Source: Mycobacteriaceae bacterium (GTDB lineage: Bacteria > Actinomycetota > Actinomycetes > Mycobacteriales > Mycobacteriaceae). From it: a stretch of DNA of 64,000 nt. Positions within the stretch are counted from its first letter, which is position 1. The number at the start of each line of letters is the position of its first letter. The stretch is taken from NCBI GenBank assembly GCA_019245755.1, contig JAFARC010000045.1, positions 62,001 to 126,000 on the forward strand. Direction: 5' to 3'. Both the position numbers and the translations under genes were made by a program. The notes below the pieces were generated by a model, which saw only the letters and a program-made list of their open reading frames with translations, had not been told where the DNA came from and searched no databases. Shown piece by piece: positions 62,887 through 64,000 of the stretch.

Positions 62887-63393
62887 TCAGGAGCCCGCGG
62901 CGGACAGCACCGCCAAGGCGGACGACTTCGACAACTGCCATCCGAGGGGACCGCCCGATATGAAAGTCACATCCTGCGAGCGCGGCGAACTCTGGCTGCC
63001 GGAGACCGAGACGGTGGCCGTGGCCGACGAACCGTCGGCGGCCTGCCTGATGTTGCTGACGTTGAACGAAACCGGCAGCGACCCCTGCTGGTAGGCGTTC
63101 TCCAGGGCCCGGTCTGCCGTTCGGCCCTCGATCAGGCCGACCCCGCCTTGGATCAGGTTGGCCTTGTCGGGACTACGGAACGACACGCCACGCTCTTCGA
63201 GGGTGGTCAGCACATTCGTCAACTGGCCGGAGATGTCCTGGCCCTGATCCAGTGGCAGAGGCGCGCCAAAAACCACCGGGGTGATCGCGGGCGTCGCGGT
63301 CGTGGGGACGGATGCAATCGATGTCACACCGACCGCCGCAGCACCGACGAGAGTGGCTGCTGCGAGGCCAGTGGTTAGGTATTTCAGGCTCAC
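62887..63393 (-). CDS. MTB12 (CFP-2)-like secreted protein
   Basis: 168 residues. Signal peptide [29 protein letters not shown], cleavage probably after an Ala near residue 30. The mature part follows low-molecular-weight antigen MTB12: [90 protein letters not shown] and [21 protein letters not shown]. In M. tuberculosis mtb12 (Rv2376c) is at another locus; here a copy sits beside its relative lppK. It lacks a lipobox. GTG 63393 has AAAGGAA 5 bases upstream. Confidence 0.85.
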   Translation of the reverse strand: MSLKYLTTGLAAATLVGAAAVGVTSIASVPTTATPAITPVVFGAPLPLDQGQDISGQLTNVLTTLEERGVSFRSPDKANLIQGGVGLIEGRTADRALENAYQQGSLPVSFNVSNIRQAADGSSATATVSVSGSQSSPRSQDVTFISGGPLGWQLSKSSALAVLSAAGS

Positions 63394-63539
63394 AACATTC
63401 CTTTCGTTCGGCCCGACTGAAACGTAACGCTAGCAGTTTGGATGGCTCGCCCATTTTTTTGACCACACACGAATGGGAATTCGCCGGTAGCGTTGAAGTA
63501 TCCACCGCACCAACTTCCGGTGCGGGAGAGGAGCGCAAC

Positions 63540-64000
63540 ATGAGTGAGTCAGAGCGTTCCGAGCCATTCGGAACACCCATGTCCAGCGATGATGCTGCCG
63601 AGTTGGAACAGCTACGCCGCGAGGCTGCGGCCCTGCGCGAGCAACTGGAAACCGCCCTGGGATCCCAGGGCGGTGTGCGTAGTGCCCGAGACGTGCACCA
63701 GCTCGAGGCCCGTATCGACTCGCTCGCCGCGCGCAACGCCAAGCTGATGGAGACTCTCAAGGAAGCGCGCCAGCAGCTGCTGGCGCTCCGCGAAGAGGTC
63801 GACCGCCTGGGTCAGCCGCCCAGCGGTTACGGGGTGCTGCTCAGCGTCCAAGAAGACGACACCGTCGACGTGTTCACATCGGGCCGCAAGATGCGGTTGA
63901 CCTGCTCGCCCAACATCGACGTGCAATCGCTGAGGAAGGGCCAGACGGTCCGGCTGAACGAGGCGCTGACCGTGGTGGAAGCCGGATCCTTCGAGGCGGT
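63540..64000 (+). CDS. mpa: Proteasome-associated AAA ATPase Mpa (ARC), N-terminal part (partial)
   Basis: The first 153 residues are present; the gene runs off the window. N-terminal coiled coil ([24 protein letters not shown]…[42 protein letters not shown]), which captures Pup, then the first OB domain ([54 protein letters not shown]). Mpa unfolds pupylated proteins for the mycobacterial proteasome. GGGAGAGGAG precedes ATG 63540. The 146 bases between it and the MTB12-like gene hold only the two divergent promoter regions, of which I can see no clear -35/-10 pair. Confidence 0.95.
   Translation, partial: MSESERSEPFGTPMSSDDAAELEQLRREAAALREQLETALGSQGGVRSARDVHQLEARIDSLAARNAKLMETLKEARQQLLALREEVDRLGQPPSGYGVLLSVQEDDTVDVFTSGRKMRLTCSPNIDVQSLRKGQTVRLNEALTVVEAGSFEA

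Overview
The window is high-GC chromosomal DNA from a Mycobacterium outside the M. tuberculosis complex. The evidence is gene order and family content. Apart from a few swaps it follows the M. tuberculosis segment from aroG (Rv2178c) down to mpa (Rv2115c), with mycobacterium-specific genes (pknL/Rv2175c, mptA, mshC, wag31, lppK, mpa). Many genes start with GTG, and many appear leaderless, with a TANNNT hexamer 6-7 bases before the start codon. The species cannot be fixed from the sequence alone.

Layout. (1) 1-7800: end of aroG, Ser/Thr kinase pknL divergent from its substrate Rv2175c, mannosyltransferase mptA with a polyprenyl synthase, a metF-like reductase, lppM, a GNAT acetyltransferase and a DUF3040 membrane protein, closed by a strong intrinsic terminator. 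(2) 7980-28600: the division and cell wall (dcw) cluster, mraZ-rsmH-ftsL-pbpB-murE-murF-mraY-murD-ftsW-murG-murC-ftsQ-ftsZ-pgeF-yggS-sepF-yggT-wag31. Most junctions overlap by four bases (ATGA or GTGA), so translation is probably coupled. Together these genes make lipid II precursors, polymerise septal peptidoglycan and place the Z ring and poles. (3) 28600-40500: an accessory region replacing the short parDE2 stretch of M. tuberculosis. It holds a phosphoribosyltransferase, a beta-lactamase-fold lipoprotein without its catalytic residues, a transposase remnant, a large TIR-TM-14xWD40 protein, a frameshifted HxlR regulator, a HAD phosphatase, a LexA-boxed 13E12 HNH gene, and a 3.6-kb island bounded by 19-bp copies of the 3' end of tRNA-Leu(GAG). 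(4) 40577-64000: conserved housekeeping genes: M20 peptidase, PEBP protein, pyrD, lppL, histidine phosphatase, cysQ, mshC (mycothiol), SDR, PAC2 protein, metH, HAD, sugar porter, hisE-hisG, a flavin disulfide oxidoreductase, RecB-like nuclease, trmI, lppK, an MTB12-like secreted protein and the start of proteasome ATPase mpa.

Most notable: the tRNA-Leu island with matching att copies, its TetR-controlled operon with three operators, the TIR-WD40 sensor candidate, the Asp-Pro minisatellite inside the prenyl synthase together with its apparent CTG start, the 33-bp repeat between ftsW and murG with a fourth copy over the lppM start, and the lack of uppP from its usual place. Comparisons to M. 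tuberculosis come from memory of that genome, not from a search.
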